A stretch of 56,935 bases of DNA from Halomarina oriensis (GCF_009791395.1 NZ_WSZK01000024.1:1-56935), one strand, 5' to 3'. Shown: positions 18,580 to 28,686, counted from the first letter of the stretch. The notes: generated from the sequence alone by a model not told the origin. Made by a program: numbers and translations.

Positions 18580-19728
18580 ATGAGCGAGGACTTCTACGAG
18601 GTGCTCGGCGTCTCCCGCGACGCGGACGCCGACGAGATCAAGCAGTCGTACCGGAAGAAGGCCGCCGAGTACCATCCGGACGTGAGCGACGACCCGAACG
18701 CCGAGGAGAAGTTCAAGCAGGTCAAGAAGGCCAAGGAGGTGCTCACGGACGAGGACGCCCGTGCGGCCTACGACCGGATGGGCCACGAGCAGTTCGAACA
18801 GGCCGAGAAGCGTGGCTTCGACGCCAGCGAGAACGGACAGGACCCGTTCGGCGGGATGGGCGGGATGGGTGGCGGTCAGGGAAGCCCGTTCGACGACATC
18901 TTCGAGCAGTTCTTCGGCGGCGGGCGTGGCCGTGGCCAGCAGGGCCCCCGGCCGGGACGTGACCTCCAGACGGGCCTGACCATCGACCTCGAAGACGCCT
19001 ACTTCGGCACCGCCCGGCAGATGACCGTCACCCGCCCCGAGCGCTGTGATGACTGTGGCGGCCACGGCCATCCCGAGGACGCCGAGGCCCGGACCTGCCC
19101 GGGGTGTGAGGGCCGCGGCCAGCAGGTCCGCGTCCAGCAGACGCCGCTCGGTCGGGTCCAGCAGACGACCACCTGCCCGCAGTGTGAGGGCGAGGGAGAA
19201 CTCTACAGCGAGACGTGTGACTCCTGTGACGGCGAGGGCGTCGTGATGGAGGAGTCGACGCTGACCGTCGAAGTGCCCGAAGGCATCCGCGACGGCCAGA
19301 CCCTGCGGATGGACGGGGAGGGCGCACCGGGCGAACCGGGCGCTCGTGACGGCGACCTGCTGGTCGAAATCGCGGTCGAGGCCGACGAGCGCTTCGAGCG
19401 CGACGGTGACGACCTCCACATCACCCACCCCATCTCGTTCCCACAGGCCGTCTTCGGCGACGACCTGCGCGTCGAGACGCTCGACGGGACCGTCTCGCTC
19501 GACCTGCCACGGGGCACCCAGAGCGGCGAGACGTTCCGCCTGCGCGGGAAGGGGATGCCCCGCCTCCAGCGTCGCGGTCAGGGCGACCTGTTCGTCCGCG
19601 TGCAGGTCGTGACTCCCGAGAACGTGAACGAAGAACAGCGCGACGCCCTCGAAGCGTTCGCCGAGGCTGGCGGCGAGGATATCGACGTCAAGGAGGGCTT
19701 CTTCGAGAAGATCAAACGCTCGCTGTAG
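18580..19728 (+). CDS. dnaJ: Co-chaperone DnaJ (Hsp40)
   Basis: A 382-residue type I Hsp40. The J domain occupies residues 1-70 with the HPD motif at 32-34; a Gly/Phe-rich segment (GGMGGMGGGQGSPF) follows; four zinc-binding repeats are intact (CDDCGGHG, CPGCEGRG, CPQCEGEG, CDSCDGEG); the C-terminal substrate domains include LRLRGKGMPR-like sequence (ETFRLRGKGMPRLQRRGQGD). The start MSEDFYEVLGV at 18580 is the family start; an ATG ten codons earlier is in frame. It stimulates the DnaK encoded 5 kb upstream. Confidence 0.97.
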   Translation: MSEDFYEVLGVSRDADADEIKQSYRKKAAEYHPDVSDDPNAEEKFKQVKKAKEVLTDEDARAAYDRMGHEQFEQAEKRGFDASENGQDPFGGMGGMGGGQGSPFDDIFEQFFGGGRGRGQQGPRPGRDLQTGLTIDLEDAYFGTARQMTVTRPERCDDCGGHGHPEDAEARTCPGCEGRGQQVRVQQTPLGRVQQTTTCPQCEGEGELYSETCDSCDGEGVVMEESTLTVEVPEGIRDGQTLRMDGEGAPGEPGARDGDLLVEIAVEADERFERDGDDLHITHPISFPQAVFGDDLRVETLDGTVSLDLPRGTQSGETFRLRGKGMPRLQRRGQGDLFVRVQVVTPENVNEEQRDALEAFAEAGGEDIDVKEGFFEKIKRSL

Positions 19729-19748
19729 CGCCTCGCCGCGCCGCCTCG

Positions 19749-20054
19749 CTACGTCCCGCGCCCCGCCTGTCCCGTCGTCTCCAGTCTGTCCTCGTACTTC
19801 GCCAGCGCCGTCGCCAGTGCGTCGTCGGCGTCGATGCCCGTCTCCTCACAGAGCGCGAGCAGGCAGAACAGCGCGTCACCCACCTCGTCTTCTTCGACGT
19901 CGGCAGCCGTCGGGTCGTCGCCGTACCCCGTCGACGTGTTGACGTTCTTGGCGAGTTCGCCGACCTCCGAGACGAGGTCGAGCAGTCGGTACGCGGGCGT
20001 GGTGTGCAGGTCGTTGGCGTCGAGGAACGACGCGACACGGTGCTGGTCGGTCAC
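19749..20054 (-). CDS. MazG-like nucleotide pyrophosphohydrolase
   Basis: A 101-residue all-alpha NTP pyrophosphatase-like protein. The metal-binding pattern is visible: SEVGELAKNV followed by EEDEVGDALFCLLALCEETG, giving the EE..E..D arrangement of the MazG/dUTPase superfamily. Such proteins remove non-canonical or excess nucleoside triphosphates. The length is normal for single-domain archaeal members. It is convergent with dnaJ, 20 bp away, and could share a transcript with the upstream gene at 20107-20664 on the same strand (52-bp gap). Confidence 0.82.
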   Translation of the reverse strand: MTDQHRVASFLDANDLHTTPAYRLLDLVSEVGELAKNVNTSTGYGDDPTAADVEEDEVGDALFCLLALCEETGIDADDALATALAKYEDRLETTGQAGRGT

Positions 20055-20106
20055 ATGTCACTCGCCAGACCGGCGTCGCCTGAAGCTATCGATGTCGTCT
20101 CGCTCG

Positions 20107-20664
20107 TCAGTTCGTGCTCGGTTCGTCGGCCGGTGCGACGACGACGTCGACCTCGGTGGTCGCCTCGTCGCCACAGACCGGGACGCCCGTCTCGTCGAGG
20201 AGGTCGACGACGAGGTGGACGGTGAGCGTCCGGACGCGGGACTGCGTCGCTCGTGGCGCTGGCTCGAAGTCGACGGCGTCGAGCGACGTGTTCCGGACCA
20301 CGTCGTGAGACCGGTCGAACTCCAGCGTCGTCTCCCCGCGACGGAGTCCGTCGAACGGGAGAAGTTCCGTGGCGACGGGGTCCATCGACACCTCGTCGTC
20401 CAGAGTGACCATCAACGTCGCTCCGACCTCCGACGGTGCGTCCTCGAAGCCGTCCCACGCGCAGTCGACGCGTGGTCTGAGTTCGAGAGCGGCCAACCAG
20501 CCGTCACCCTGCGTGACGGTCAGGTCGCTCTCGCCGAGAGACGCGTCGTCGAGTTCGACGACCGGTTCGGTCACCGTCTCGATGTGCGTCCGTTCTGTCG
20601 TCTGTGTCGTCTCCACCGACGCCCCCCGCTCGTCGCTCTTCTCGAACTGTTCCTGTGAGGCCAT
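20107..20664 (-). CDS. Uncharacterised beta-rich protein
   Basis: A 185-residue protein with no domain I recognise. After a polar N-terminus (residues 1-35) the sequence alternates short hydrophobic and polar stretches (SDLTVTQGDGWLAALELRP, GATLMVTLDDEVSMDP, VRTLTVHLVVDLLDETG), as expected of a beta sandwich. There is no signal peptide or membrane helix; two Cys occur (DCAWDG and VPVCGDEA). An A+T-rich TATA-like element upstream marks a separate promoter. Confidence 0.7.
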   Translation of the reverse strand: MASQEQFEKSDERGASVETTQTTERTHIETVTEPVVELDDASLGESDLTVTQGDGWLAALELRPRVDCAWDGFEDAPSEVGATLMVTLDDEVSMDPVATELLPFDGLRRGETTLEFDRSHDVVRNTSLDAVDFEPAPRATQSRVRTLTVHLVVDLLDETGVPVCGDEATTEVDVVVAPADEPSTN

Positions 20665-20689
20665 CGTTCTCTGTTAGAAGACTATCCGA

Positions 20690-20704
20690 CTTAAATTAAT
20701 ACCA
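20690..20704 (-). promoter_or_regulatory. TATA-like element of the gene at 20107-20664
   Basis: On the minus strand the A+T-rich stretch reads TATTAATTTAAGT, 26-39 nt before the ATG at 20664. It is one of the most A+T-rich sites in the window. The rest of the 249-bp spacer to 20914 shows nothing definite. Confidence 0.55.
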
Positions 20705-20913
20705 CGTTTCAGAACCGTTTTTGTCGACTACCGAGCGACTCGGTACCGAGCCTCGACCGGTCCGGGATCTCTCCTCGCTACGGTGGAAGAAACGCCCGAC
20801 GGCGTGAGGGTTCAGTGACGGTCTGACCCACACTGTTGCACCCATCGTCGGCGGTAAGCGGTTGCTAATCCCGCGTTCGTCGCTGATTTAGCCTCCTCGC
20901 TCGAACCCGTCTC

Positions 20914-21630
20914 ATGGACGTGCTCGGTGACCTCGTCGCGCGCCCGCGCCGGAGCGACGACAGGGCACTCGTCGTTCCCTCGCTCGGCCGGACCTACGAC
21001 TACCGCCGGTTCTGCACGACCGCCTGGAAGGTCGGAAACTTCCTGCGTCACCTGGGAGTCCGCTCGGGACGCGGGGTCGCGCTGGTCGGCGTCGACGCCC
21101 CCGAACCGGTGCTGTCGTTCTACGGGGCCGCACTGCTGGGCGCGCCGGTCACCTTCGACCCACCGACCGACGAACCCGTCGACGCCCGTGCGCTGGTCGT
21201 CCCGTTCGACCGGGTCGAGGAGTACGAGGCCCCACCCGGCACACAGCGTGTCGCGTTCGGGGACGCCCCCGACGACCCGACCGTCGCGTACTTCGAACGC
21301 GACGTGTGGAGCGAGAACCCGACCGAACCCCCGGACCGTGTCGCGCCGCGGGACGTGCTCCTGCGTACCGACGACGGAGCGTACAGCCACGCCACCGTGC
21401 TCGACGCCGCTGGCCGGGTCGTGGACGAGTGGGGCCTGACCGCGTCGGACACCGTCGCGGTCCGTGCGCCGTTCTCTCGTCCCGGCACCGTCGCGGCGGG
21501 TCTCGTCGCGCCGCTACTCGCCGGCGGGTCGATACTCCTCCCCGACGACGAGACGGTCGGTGACCGCGCGGTGAGCGACGGCGATGCGCCCGAGTCGAGC
21601 GTCGTCGCTCCGGGGTCGGTGCTGCCGTAA
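20914..21630 (+). CDS. Truncated AMP-binding (acyl-CoA synthetase-like) protein
   Basis: A 238-residue protein matching only the N-terminal half of the adenylate-forming fold: YDYRRFCTTAWKVGNFLRHLGV, GRGVALVGVDAPEPVLSFYGAALLGAPVTF, and a degenerate P-loop at DVLLRTDDGAYSHATV where active enzymes have a YSSGTTGKPKG-type loop. The downstream adenylation motifs and the C-terminal lid are missing, and the frame ends without a nearby continuation. It cannot be an ordinary ligase. I infer either a remnant or a domesticated regulatory or binding protein; a complete synthetase is encoded 1.5 kb away on the other strand. Confidence 0.75.
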   Translation: MDVLGDLVARPRRSDDRALVVPSLGRTYDYRRFCTTAWKVGNFLRHLGVRSGRGVALVGVDAPEPVLSFYGAALLGAPVTFDPPTDEPVDARALVVPFDRVEEYEAPPGTQRVAFGDAPDDPTVAYFERDVWSENPTEPPDRVAPRDVLLRTDDGAYSHATVLDAAGRVVDEWGLTASDTVAVRAPFSRPGTVAAGLVAPLLAGGSILLPDDETVGDRAVSDGDAPESSVVAPGSVLP

Positions 21631-21754
21631 TCGCTCGGTCGGTCGACGGTCCGACGCCGTCGGATGATTCCCTCGCTCGTCCTGCTGTACGCTGTGAAAA
21701 AGTGTTATGTCGGCTGAAGTATCACTGTCGTTTCCCTTCGGGGTGACCGAACAC

Positions 21755-22333
21755 ATGACACGACTACCCGACCCGATGGACGGTATCTCTCGACGCCGAC
21801 TGCTCCGCAACACGGCCCTGCTGGGCACGGCGACGATGCTGGGCGTCGGCACCGCTGCCAGTCAGACGAGCTACTCGTTCCCGAGTACGAACGCGAACAA
21901 TCGAGCGAACGGGTTCCCGTACGTCGAACTGGTCGAGGACGGAAACTGCGAGGTGACGCTCCGGTTCGTCAACGGGACGAACTCCCTTGCGTACTTCGAG
22001 TACCGAATCGACGGCGTGACGCCGGCCGCCGCGACGTCTCCCCACCCTGTCGTCACTGGGAGCGTCATCTACCCCGGTGTCAGTGTCGATGGCCGCGGCG
22101 ACCCCGCTCCCGTCGTCGCCACCGAGACGCTCGCGGCGGCCGAACTGGTCGAAGTCCGACTCGCCCTCGGCGGCGAACGTGACTGGGACTTCGACTGGAC
22201 GCCGTTCGCGGTCGACTGCGACGCCGAGACGAAAGCGGACTGCAAGAACGGTGGCTGGGAGACGTTCGGGTTCCGCAACCAGGGCCAGTGTCTCCGGTAC
22301 GTCAACACCGGGAAAGACAGCCGACCGGAGTGA
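21755..22333 (+). CDS. Tat-exported protein with C-terminal CKNGGW motif
   Basis: A 192-residue exported protein. The Tat signal ISRRRLLRNTALLGTATMLG is followed by AASQ as a likely cleavage region. The mature part contains a domain of about 130 residues with one distinctive C-terminal block, DCKNGGWETFGFRNQGQC, a cysteine-paired motif I recall from exported proteins of Gram-positive bacteria such as actinobacteria; its function is not known to me. The start at 21755 has GGTGA about 10 nt upstream; ATGs at 21707 and 21776 are alternatives. Repeated Asn/Thr near the N-terminus suggests a surface protein. Confidence 0.75.
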   Translation: MTRLPDPMDGISRRRLLRNTALLGTATMLGVGTAASQTSYSFPSTNANNRANGFPYVELVEDGNCEVTLRFVNGTNSLAYFEYRIDGVTPAAATSPHPVVTGSVIYPGVSVDGRGDPAPVVATETLAAAELVEVRLALGGERDWDFDWTPFAVDCDAETKADCKNGGWETFGFRNQGQCLRYVNTGKDSRPE

Positions 22334-22393
22334 CCGTGAGCGCCCACGACGGGCGAACCTCACCGGTTTCCGATCATCCGGTCCGTCAGACGG

Positions 22394-24382
22394 TTACCGT
22401 GCGTCCTCGACGTTCTCCAGGGCCTCGGGATTCTCGATGGAACTCATGTCGCCGAGGTCCTCGCCAGTGTAGGCGGCCTGGATGGCCCGCCGGATGATCT
22501 TCCCCGACTGCGTCTTCGGGAACTCGTCGACGAACAGCACCTCGCGTGGGCGAAACGGCTTGCCCAGTTCCGCGCCGACCTGCTCGCGCAGTTCGTCGCG
22601 CAGGCGCTCGCTCTCCTCGTAGCCCGCGTCCAGGATGACGTAGGCGACGACGGCGGTTCCGGTGGTGTCGTCGGGCGCACCGATGGCGGCGGCCTGGTTG
22701 ACCGACTCGTGGTCGATGAGTGCGCCCTCGACCTCCGCGGGACCGACCTTCCGTCCGGCCACGTTGAGCGCGTCGTCCGCGCGGCCGTGGAGGAACCAGA
22801 ACCCGTCCTCGTCTTGCTGTGCCCAGTCGCCGTGGTCCCACATCGGCGGGTCCTCGAAGCTGCTCCAGTAGGTGTTCAGGTAGCGCTCGTCGCCCTCCCA
22901 CAGCGACTTCGTCATCGACGGACTGGAGTCACGCGCGACGAGGAACCCGCGTTCGTGGTCGTCCGCGACCGACTCGCCCTCGGCGTTCACGATGTCGACG
23001 TTCATCCCGAGGCCGGGTTTCCCGAGCGTACACGGCTTGAGCGGCATCCCCGGCAACGGCATGAGGAAACAGCCACAGATCTCGGTGCCACCGGAGATGT
23101 TGATGATGGGTGTCTCGCCGTTGCCGACGTGCTCGTAGAACCACATCCAGGACTCGGGGTCCCACGGTTCGCCCGTGCTTCCGAGCATCCGGAGCGAGGA
23201 GAGGTCGTAGCCCTCCAGCCACTCGTCACCCTGTTTGCGGAGCGCCCGAATCGCGGTGGGGGAGATGCCGAACACCGAGAGGTCGTGGCGGTCGATCATC
23301 TCCCAGAAACGGTCGGGTTCGGGGTAGTCCGGTGCGCCCTCGTACATGAACACCGTGCCGCCGAACGTGTGGTTGCCGATGAGCGTCCACGGTCCCATCA
23401 TCCAGCCGATGTCCGAGACCCAGAAGAAGCGGTCCGAGTCCTGGTGGTCGAAGCCGAAGTACAGCTCCTTCGCACACTGCATCTGGACGCCCGCGTGGGT
23501 GTGGACGATGCCCTTCGGTTTCCCCGTCGTCCCCGACGAGTAGAGCAGCATCGACTCCTGGCCCGAGTCGAGGGACTTCGTGTCGTACTCGTCGTCCTGT
23601 GTCTCGACGGCGTCGGCCCACCACTGGTCACGCGAGTCGTCGAACGGAATCGTCACGTCGCCGCTGTCCGACCGGGAACCTAATCGGTCGAAGACGACCG
23701 TGTGTTCGACGTGGCCCGCCTCCGCGATGGCCTCGTCGGCGGTGTCTTTCAGCACGACGTTCGACCCGCGTCGGAGGAAGCCGTCGCCCGTGAACAGCAC
23801 CGAGCACTCCGAGTCGGCGATGCGGGTCGCGGTGGCGTCGACGCCGAACCCGGAGAAGATGGGAACGGCGACGGCACCGACCTTGAAACAGCCGTAGAGG
23901 ATGGAGACGACTTCGGGCACCATCGGCATGTAGAGGCCGACGGTGTCGCCGGTGCCGACGCCGACCGATTCGAGGTAGTTGGCGACTCTGTCGGTCTGGC
24001 GGCGGAGTTCGTGGTAGGTGACCTCCCGGACCTCCCCGTCCTCGCCCTCCCAGATGGTGGCGACGGTGTTGCGTCGCTCGCTGTCGACGGCGGCGTGGCG
24101 GTCGACGGTGTTGTGCGCGACGTTGAGTTCGCCGCCGACGTACCAGTCGGTGAACTGCGGCCCGTCCGTCGTGTCCCGGAGTTCGTCGTACTCCTCGTAG
24201 AACTCGACACCGAGGTAGTCGGGGAGGCGGTCCCAGAACCACTCGACGTCCTGCGAGCGCTCGACGAGTTCGTCGTAGTCCTCGATACCGTGGTCCTGCA
24301 TGAACTCGTAGACGTTCGTCGACTCGACCGTCTCCCGGTCGGGGTCGTACACCACTTCGTCGAGGTCCGGTAGGCTGCTCAT
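22394..24382 (-). CDS. AMP-forming acyl-CoA synthetase (acetyl-CoA synthetase-like)
   Basis: A 662-residue adenylate-forming enzyme that activates a carboxylic acid to its CoA thioester. Motifs seen: the P-loop LLYSSGTTGKPKGIVHTH, ISGGTEICG, the hinge region GRADDALNVAGRKVGPAEVE and the catalytic-Lys end PKTQSGKIIRRAI. The size and N-terminal extension (EFMQDHGIEDYDELVERS) match acetate/propionate-type synthetases; the chain length preferred cannot be read with confidence. The start at 24382 (MSSLPDLDEVVYD) is preferred to the ATG at 24409, which lies inside a palindromic promoter element. Confidence 0.92.
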   Translation of the reverse strand: MSSLPDLDEVVYDPDRETVESTNVYEFMQDHGIEDYDELVERSQDVEWFWDRLPDYLGVEFYEEYDELRDTTDGPQFTDWYVGGELNVAHNTVDRHAAVDSERRNTVATIWEGEDGEVREVTYHELRRQTDRVANYLESVGVGTGDTVGLYMPMVPEVVSILYGCFKVGAVAVPIFSGFGVDATATRIADSECSVLFTGDGFLRRGSNVVLKDTADEAIAEAGHVEHTVVFDRLGSRSDSGDVTIPFDDSRDQWWADAVETQDDEYDTKSLDSGQESMLLYSSGTTGKPKGIVHTHAGVQMQCAKELYFGFDHQDSDRFFWVSDIGWMMGPWTLIGNHTFGGTVFMYEGAPDYPEPDRFWEMIDRHDLSVFGISPTAIRALRKQGDEWLEGYDLSSLRMLGSTGEPWDPESWMWFYEHVGNGETPIINISGGTEICGCFLMPLPGMPLKPCTLGKPGLGMNVDIVNAEGESVADDHERGFLVARDSSPSMTKSLWEGDERYLNTYWSSFEDPPMWDHGDWAQQDEDGFWFLHGRADDALNVAGRKVGPAEVEGALIDHESVNQAAAIGAPDDTTGTAVVAYVILDAGYEESERLRDELREQVGAELGKPFRPREVLFVDEFPKTQSGKIIRRAIQAAYTGEDLGDMSSIENPEALENVEDAR

Positions 24383-24405
24383 GTCCCGCAGTGCTCCGCC
24401 CGACG

Positions 24406-24418
24406 ACAAGTAACTTGT
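24406..24418 (-). promoter_or_regulatory. 13-bp palindrome in the synthetase promoter
   Basis: ACAAGTAACTTGT is a perfect palindrome around a central base, 24-36 nt upstream of the synthetase ATG at 24382, so it overlaps the place of the TATA box. A dimeric regulator could bind here. Confidence 0.4.
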
Positions 24419-24504
24419 CTCGGCCCGAGGCCCGCCGTCGTCGCTCGGCCGGTCGATTCCGACGGCGGAGAACGTTTTTGCCGTTGCCGAGACAACCGTC
24501 CCGC

Positions 24505-25092
24505 ATGTACCTCAGGGACGCGAAAAACCGAGAGGAGGTGTGGCTGCTCGACCACATCGAGGCGATGGGGCTCGACGGGCAGTCGTTTCGGTCCCGTGAC
24601 TACGTGGTCGCCGTCGACGAGGAGTCGAACGTCAAGGCGGGGTTCGGTCGGTTCCGCATCCACACGCCGGACGACGAGGACGCGACCGAGACCTGTGAAC
24701 TGACGAGCATCGGCGTCCTCGACGGGTGGCGCGGCCAGGGCGTCGGTGCCCACGTCGTCGAACGACTCGTGACGACGGCCACGAACCAGGGGTTCGAGGA
24801 CGTCTACGCGCTGACCGACCGGCCCAACTACCTCTCGCAGTTCGGCTTCCGGGCGGTCGAACGCGAGCACCTCCCGGAGGTCCTCCGTGAGCGTCTCGAC
24901 GAGAAACGCGAGACGACGACGCCCGAGGCCATCGGGATGCACCTCGACACGGAGCGGTTCCGGATGCCCGAACGCCTGCGCGAGCGGTTCAAGGTCGCCG
25001 CCGAACAGCACGACCCGGAACCGGACCCCGACGCCGAGGAGTTCGGCATCGACCCGGACGAGGCGACCTACAAGTACGACACGGGGCGCTGA
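24505..25092 (+). CDS. GNAT-family N-acetyltransferase
   Basis: A 195-residue acetyltransferase. The acetyl-CoA binding motif A is visible as ELTSIGVLDGWRGQGVGAHVVERLVTTA (Q/RxxGxG/A pattern in RGQGVG), followed by the motif B region FEDVYALTDRPNYLSQFGFRAV. The C-terminal third (residues 135-195) is a charged extension not usual in small GNAT proteins. The acceptor is unknown. The start MYLRDAKNREEVW at 24505 is spaced about 27 nt from a T-rich TATA-like patch at 24473-24480. It is divergent from the synthetase gene. Confidence 0.82.
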   Translation: MYLRDAKNREEVWLLDHIEAMGLDGQSFRSRDYVVAVDEESNVKAGFGRFRIHTPDDEDATETCELTSIGVLDGWRGQGVGAHVVERLVTTATNQGFEDVYALTDRPNYLSQFGFRAVEREHLPEVLRERLDEKRETTTPEAIGMHLDTERFRMPERLRERFKVAAEQHDPEPDPDAEEFGIDPDEATYKYDTGR

Positions 25093-25110
25093 GGGCCCGG
25101 ACGAGCGTCT

Positions 25111-26058
25111 CTACGTGTACGACCGGGACCGCTCACCGACGACGCGCGCGGTGAGGTCCGCCAGCGTGTCACGCTTCAGGAGGGCGAACCCGAGGAAGAT
25201 GGCGGCGAATCCCGTCGCCGTCGCCACGTCGACGAACTCCCCGAGCACCAGCCAACTCATCAGCGCGGCGACGACGGGTTCGAGGTAGCCGATGAGGTTG
25301 AGTTCGGTCGGACCGACGCGGTCCAGCAACTCGAAGTAGAGCAGGAACGCGACGACCCCCGAGACGAGTGTCAGGTAGAGGAACGACGCCACGGCGGTCG
25401 GCGTGAGGTGGACCTGTGCGAGCGTCTCGCCGCGGGCCGCGCCCGCGACGTGGAGCATCGCCGCACCCAGTACCATCGCCCAGCCCTCCATCGTGGCGAT
25501 GGGGAGGTCGGTGTCGAACGGCCGGGTCAGGACGGCCCCGAGCGCGAAGCTGGCACCGCCGAAGAACACCAGCGCGATGCCCGTCGCGCTTGACCCCAGC
25601 GCGCCGGGGTCGGGGTTCGCCACGAGGACGACGCCGACGAAGCCGAACGCTAGTCCCAGCACGCCGAGGCCCTCGATACGACCCTCCCGGAGGACGAGCG
25701 CCGCGAACGCGACGGTCAGGACCGGAGAGAGCGAGACGATGACGGCAGCGATGGCTCCGGAGACGTAGAGTTCGCCCAGATAGAGCAGACCGTGGTAGCC
25801 CGCGATGATGAACGCGCCCGCGACGAGCGTGACCGCCCACTCGTCGCGGCCACGGGGCCGCCAGCGGTCGGTGGTGTACGCCGCGTAGCCGAGCACGACG
25901 AGCCCGGCGAGGTCGTAGCGCAGCGCCGCGAACAGCATCGGCGGGACGTGGTGGAGACCCACCTCGATGGCGACGAACGACGTCCCCCAGAAAGTGGCGA
26001 GCAGTACGAACAGGAACGGTGTACTTGGAAGAATCTTCCAAAGAGTATCGCGGACCAT
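25111..26058 (-). CDS. DMT-family (EamA) transporter
   Basis: A 315-residue membrane protein with about ten helices in two EamA repeats (first from FLFVLLATFWGTSFVAIEVG, second from IALVFFGGASFALGAVLTRP). Members of this drug/metabolite superfamily commonly export amino acids, nucleosides or other metabolites. The substrate cannot be deduced from the sequence. It is divergent from an Lrp-type regulator across a 204-bp A+T-rich spacer with an inverted repeat, an arrangement typical of an exporter controlled by its neighbour regulator. Confidence 0.88.
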   Translation of the reverse strand: MVRDTLWKILPSTPFLFVLLATFWGTSFVAIEVGLHHVPPMLFAALRYDLAGLVVLGYAAYTTDRWRPRGRDEWAVTLVAGAFIIAGYHGLLYLGELYVSGAIAAVIVSLSPVLTVAFAALVLREGRIEGLGVLGLAFGFVGVVLVANPDPGALGSSATGIALVFFGGASFALGAVLTRPFDTDLPIATMEGWAMVLGAAMLHVAGAARGETLAQVHLTPTAVASFLYLTLVSGVVAFLLYFELLDRVGPTELNLIGYLEPVVAALMSWLVLGEFVDVATATGFAAIFLGFALLKRDTLADLTARVVGERSRSYT

Positions 26059-26086
26059 TGGTTTCTACTCCAATCTCACTGACGCC

Positions 26087-26159
26087 CGTAGTTAAACCCT
26101 TCTACAACAGATTTAGTATAGGTAGAAGGATTATGTAGTATACGATCTGATAGTTGTAG
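26087..26159. promoter_or_regulatory. Divergent promoter with TATA-like box and inverted repeat
   Basis: The minus strand reads TTTAACTA at 26087-26094, 29-36 nt before the transporter ATG. Beyond it lies an A+T-rich stretch bounded by CTACAAC (26102-26108) and GTTGTAG (26153-26159), with a second nested pair CAGAT (26108-26112) and ATCTG (26145-26149). The arms are about five helical turns apart centre to centre, as expected for a multimeric Lrp-type regulator wrapping DNA. Confidence 0.5.
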
Positions 26160-26262
26160 TCGATGCGTCGAAAACGATGTGAAACTGAACCGGGGTTGAT
26201 TCAGACGTCGTCGGCTGGCGTACTCCCGGTGGTTAGTTGGTCCCTCGTGACGAGCGAGGGGC

Positions 26263-26745
26263 ATGGACGAGCGCGACGTGCGCCTGCTGCGGGCCATCGC
26301 CGACCTCGGGACCGGGAGCCCCGAGGCACTTCACGAGGAGACTGACATCCCGGTGTCGACGATTCACTACCGGCTGAACAACCTGCGCGACGAGGGCGTC
26401 ATCACGAACGACCTCTACGACCTCGACCTCGAAGCGGTCGGTCTGGGGGTGACGGTGTTCGTCGAAATCCTCGCGGACCTCGACGAGCGGGACGTGGTCG
26501 AGAGCGACATCCTCGCTATCGAGGGTGTCACACAGCTGTTCTCGACGATGGGCGAGACGGACTTCATCGCCATCGCTCGTCTCCCCGACGCCGACCAGGT
26601 GGGGCGACTCATCGACGACTTCGAGCACGTCCCACGGGTCGAGCGAACCAACTCGACGTTCGTCATCGACGCCATCCACGAGGACGCCCGCGCGCTGGGG
26701 TCCTACGAGTTGGAGACGCTGCTGGACGCGCTGGTCGACGAGTAG
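26263..26745 (+). CDS. Lrp/AsnC-family transcriptional regulator
   Basis: A 160-residue regulator with an N-terminal winged helix (residues 1-50: MDERDVRLLRAIADLG and IPVSTIHYRLNNLRDEGVI) and a C-terminal RAM effector domain (about 60-140, GVTVFVEILADLDERDVVES and GETDFIAIARLPDADQV). Such proteins usually respond to amino acids or related small molecules. It probably controls itself and the divergent DMT exporter. The ATG at 26263 follows a purine-rich GAGGGGC and is the only plausible start. Confidence 0.9.
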   Translation: MDERDVRLLRAIADLGTGSPEALHEETDIPVSTIHYRLNNLRDEGVITNDLYDLDLEAVGLGVTVFVEILADLDERDVVESDILAIEGVTQLFSTMGETDFIAIARLPDADQVGRLIDDFEHVPRVERTNSTFVIDAIHEDARALGSYELETLLDALVDE

Positions 26746-26750
26746 CGCGG

Positions 26751-26849
26751 TTCGAACGACAGTGAGAACCGCGGAGCAGCGAACGGTGAACGGAGTGAGC
26801 CGTGAGTAGGGAGATTCGAACGACAGTGAGAACCACGGAGAGCGAACGG
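26751..26849. repeat. Imperfect direct repeat upstream of the mutase gene
   Basis: A unit of about 35 bp occurs at 26751-26786 and again at 26815-26849, 64 bp apart, differing at few positions; both begin TTCGAACGACAGTGAGAACC and end GCGAACGG. The copies are separated by GTGAACGGAGTGAGCCGTGAG, related to the motif at 11321-11350. The first copy starts just after the Lrp-type gene. It may be a recent local duplication of a dispersed haloarchaeal spacer sequence. Confidence 0.6.
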
Positions 26850-26935
26850 CGTGGGTGAGCGACGAGCGGTCGTCGCTCCAGCGCCGCCGCCACCGAGGAG
26901 ACAACGGTATAGTGGCCCGGCGTGAGTCGGTAGGT

Positions 26936-28612
<1,677 letters not shown>

Positions 28613-28686
28613 ACGGGTCGCGCCCGCTCGCTCCGAGAACTCGTGGTCGTCTCTCCCCTCGCCGCCGCGTTCTTCGTCCTCGCCCG

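Noticed and set aside
20914-21630. Reading the short AMP-binding gene as a complete acyl-CoA synthetase
   Set aside because: The canonical P-loop, the downstream adenylation motifs and the C-terminal domain are absent.
26748-26760. GGTTCGAAC resembling a tRNA T-loop
   Set aside because: No acceptor, D or anticodon stem can be built around it; it is part of the direct repeat before the mutase gene. No tRNA or rRNA was found anywhere in the window.
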